Shown here: positions 23,643 to 24,089 of the stretch, one piece after another | How positions within the stretch are numbered: the stretch's first letter is position 1 | Layout: the number at the start of each line of letters is the position of its first letter | Source: Clostridiales bacterium | Lineage (GTDB): Bacteria; Bacillota; Clostridia; Lachnospirales; WQUN01 | Length of the DNA stretch: 24,089 bases | Direction of reading: 5' to 3' | Assembly: GCA_031271275.1 (NCBI GenBank) | Contig: JAISWA010000047.1 | Location: forward strand, 1-24,089 | The notes under the pieces: generated by a model | Told to the model about the DNA's origin: nothing | The model's database searches: none | Seen by the model: only the letters and a program-made list of their open reading frames with translations | Translations under genes and position numbers: made by a program

Positions 23643-23655
23643 GACGCCCACATTC

Positions 23656-23684
23656 TTGACAAACAAAACGGATTATTATATCAT
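23656..23684 (+). promoter_or_regulatory. Promoter of the tRNA operon
   Basis: TTGACA (consensus -35, 23656-23661), a 17-base spacer, TATCAT (23679-23684). About 120 bases of leader separate the start site from tRNA-Phe; I see no gene in that leader, only a weak TTACG/CGTAA hairpin at about 23790-23807. Confidence 0.7.
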
Positions 23685-23810
23685 GCTTCAACAAACAGTT
23701 CGTCCGGCGTAATCTTGGTTGATAGCAAAGCAAATCCTTGGTTATGGATGACTCATATTTAAAACGATGGGGTAAAAGCCCGGAGATGTTACGTTTATTT
23801 TTCGTAATCA

Positions 23811-23883
<73 letters not shown>

Positions 23884-23895
23884 TTGCCCTGCATT

Positions 23896-23966
23896 GCGGG
23901 TGTAGTTCAATGGTAGAACACCAGCCTTCCAAGCTGGACACGTGGGTTCGATTCCCATCACCCGCT
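23896..23966 (+). tRNA. tRNA-Gly (TCC)
   Basis: Acceptor GCGGGTG/CACCCGC with discriminator T. Anticodon stem CCAGC/GCTGG with loop CTTCCAA (anticodon TCC). T loop TTCGATT. CCA is not encoded. Confidence 0.97.
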
Positions 23967-23978
23967 TGGAAAACATTT

Positions 23979-24050
23979 GCGCGAATGGCTCAGTGGTAGA
24001 GCATCGCCTTGCCAAGGCGAGGGCCGCGAGTTCGAATCTCGTTTCGCGCT
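23979..24050 (+). tRNA. tRNA-Gly (GCC)
   Basis: Acceptor GCGCGAA/TTCGCGC with discriminator T. Anticodon stem TCGCC/GGCGA with loop TTGCCAA (anticodon GCC). T loop TTCGAAT. CCA is not encoded. Reads GGC/GGU glycine codons, complementing the TCC isoacceptor next to it. Confidence 0.97.
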
Positions 24051-24057
24051 GATAAGG

Positions 24058-24083
24058 AAAGCCCCGGATATCCGGGGCTTTTT
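24058..24083 (+). terminator. Rho-independent terminator of the tRNA operon
   Basis: A perfect 12-bp palindromic stem, AAAGCCCCGGAT followed by ATCCGGGGCTTT, running into a T tract (24079-24083), 8 bases after tRNA-Gly(GCC). The centre leaves a tight loop, so the real stem is slightly shorter. Confidence 0.92.
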
Positions 24084-24089
24084 GCTGTC

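Overview
The window (24 kb, fairly G+C-rich) looks like a chromosomal piece of an anaerobic Firmicute, most likely a clostridial gut-type bacterium. The signs are strong AGGAGG-type ribosome sites, several TTG/GTG starts, two LacI-family repressors, an oxygen-sensitive glycyl radical enzyme with its activase, and a Firmicutes-shaped 6S RNA. The species cannot be named from the sequence alone.

Positions 1 to about 21,990 form one dense sugar-catabolic region. Left part: a GH2 glycosidase (5' end outside the window) meets head-on an AlsE-like 3-epimerase on the minus strand. A divergent promoter region follows, then a plus-strand operon: LacI repressor, AlsK-like ROK kinase, GH4 glycosidase, PfkB kinase, amidohydrolase, DUF4867 cupin-like protein and RpiB. 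AlsK, RpiB and AlsE are the three enzymes that take D-allose to fructose 6-phosphate, so the natural reading is an allose or alloside pathway fed by glycosidases.

Middle part: a minus-strand pair encodes a small PflA-like activase and a glycyl radical enzyme of unassigned specificity (active site GCGEY, no Cys-Cys pair). A second divergent promoter region with LacI-type operator motifs separates it from a second plus-strand operon: ribokinase, GH13-like protein, an uncharacterised TIM-barrel glycosidase, a large GH106-like protein, a second LacI regulator and a YdaE-type D-lyxose isomerase, ending in a terminator. None of the glycosidases has a visible signal peptide and no transporter is present, so the glycosides are presumably imported by proteins encoded elsewhere and cleaved in the cytoplasm.

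Right part: house-keeping genes. An ECF sigma factor and a Cof-type HAD phosphatase overlap on the minus strand. Just upstream lies a probable 6S RNA. A perfect 16-bp inverted repeat separates its promoter from the divergent promoter of a tRNA operon (Phe-GAA, Gly-TCC, Gly-GCC) that ends in a strong terminator at the window edge.
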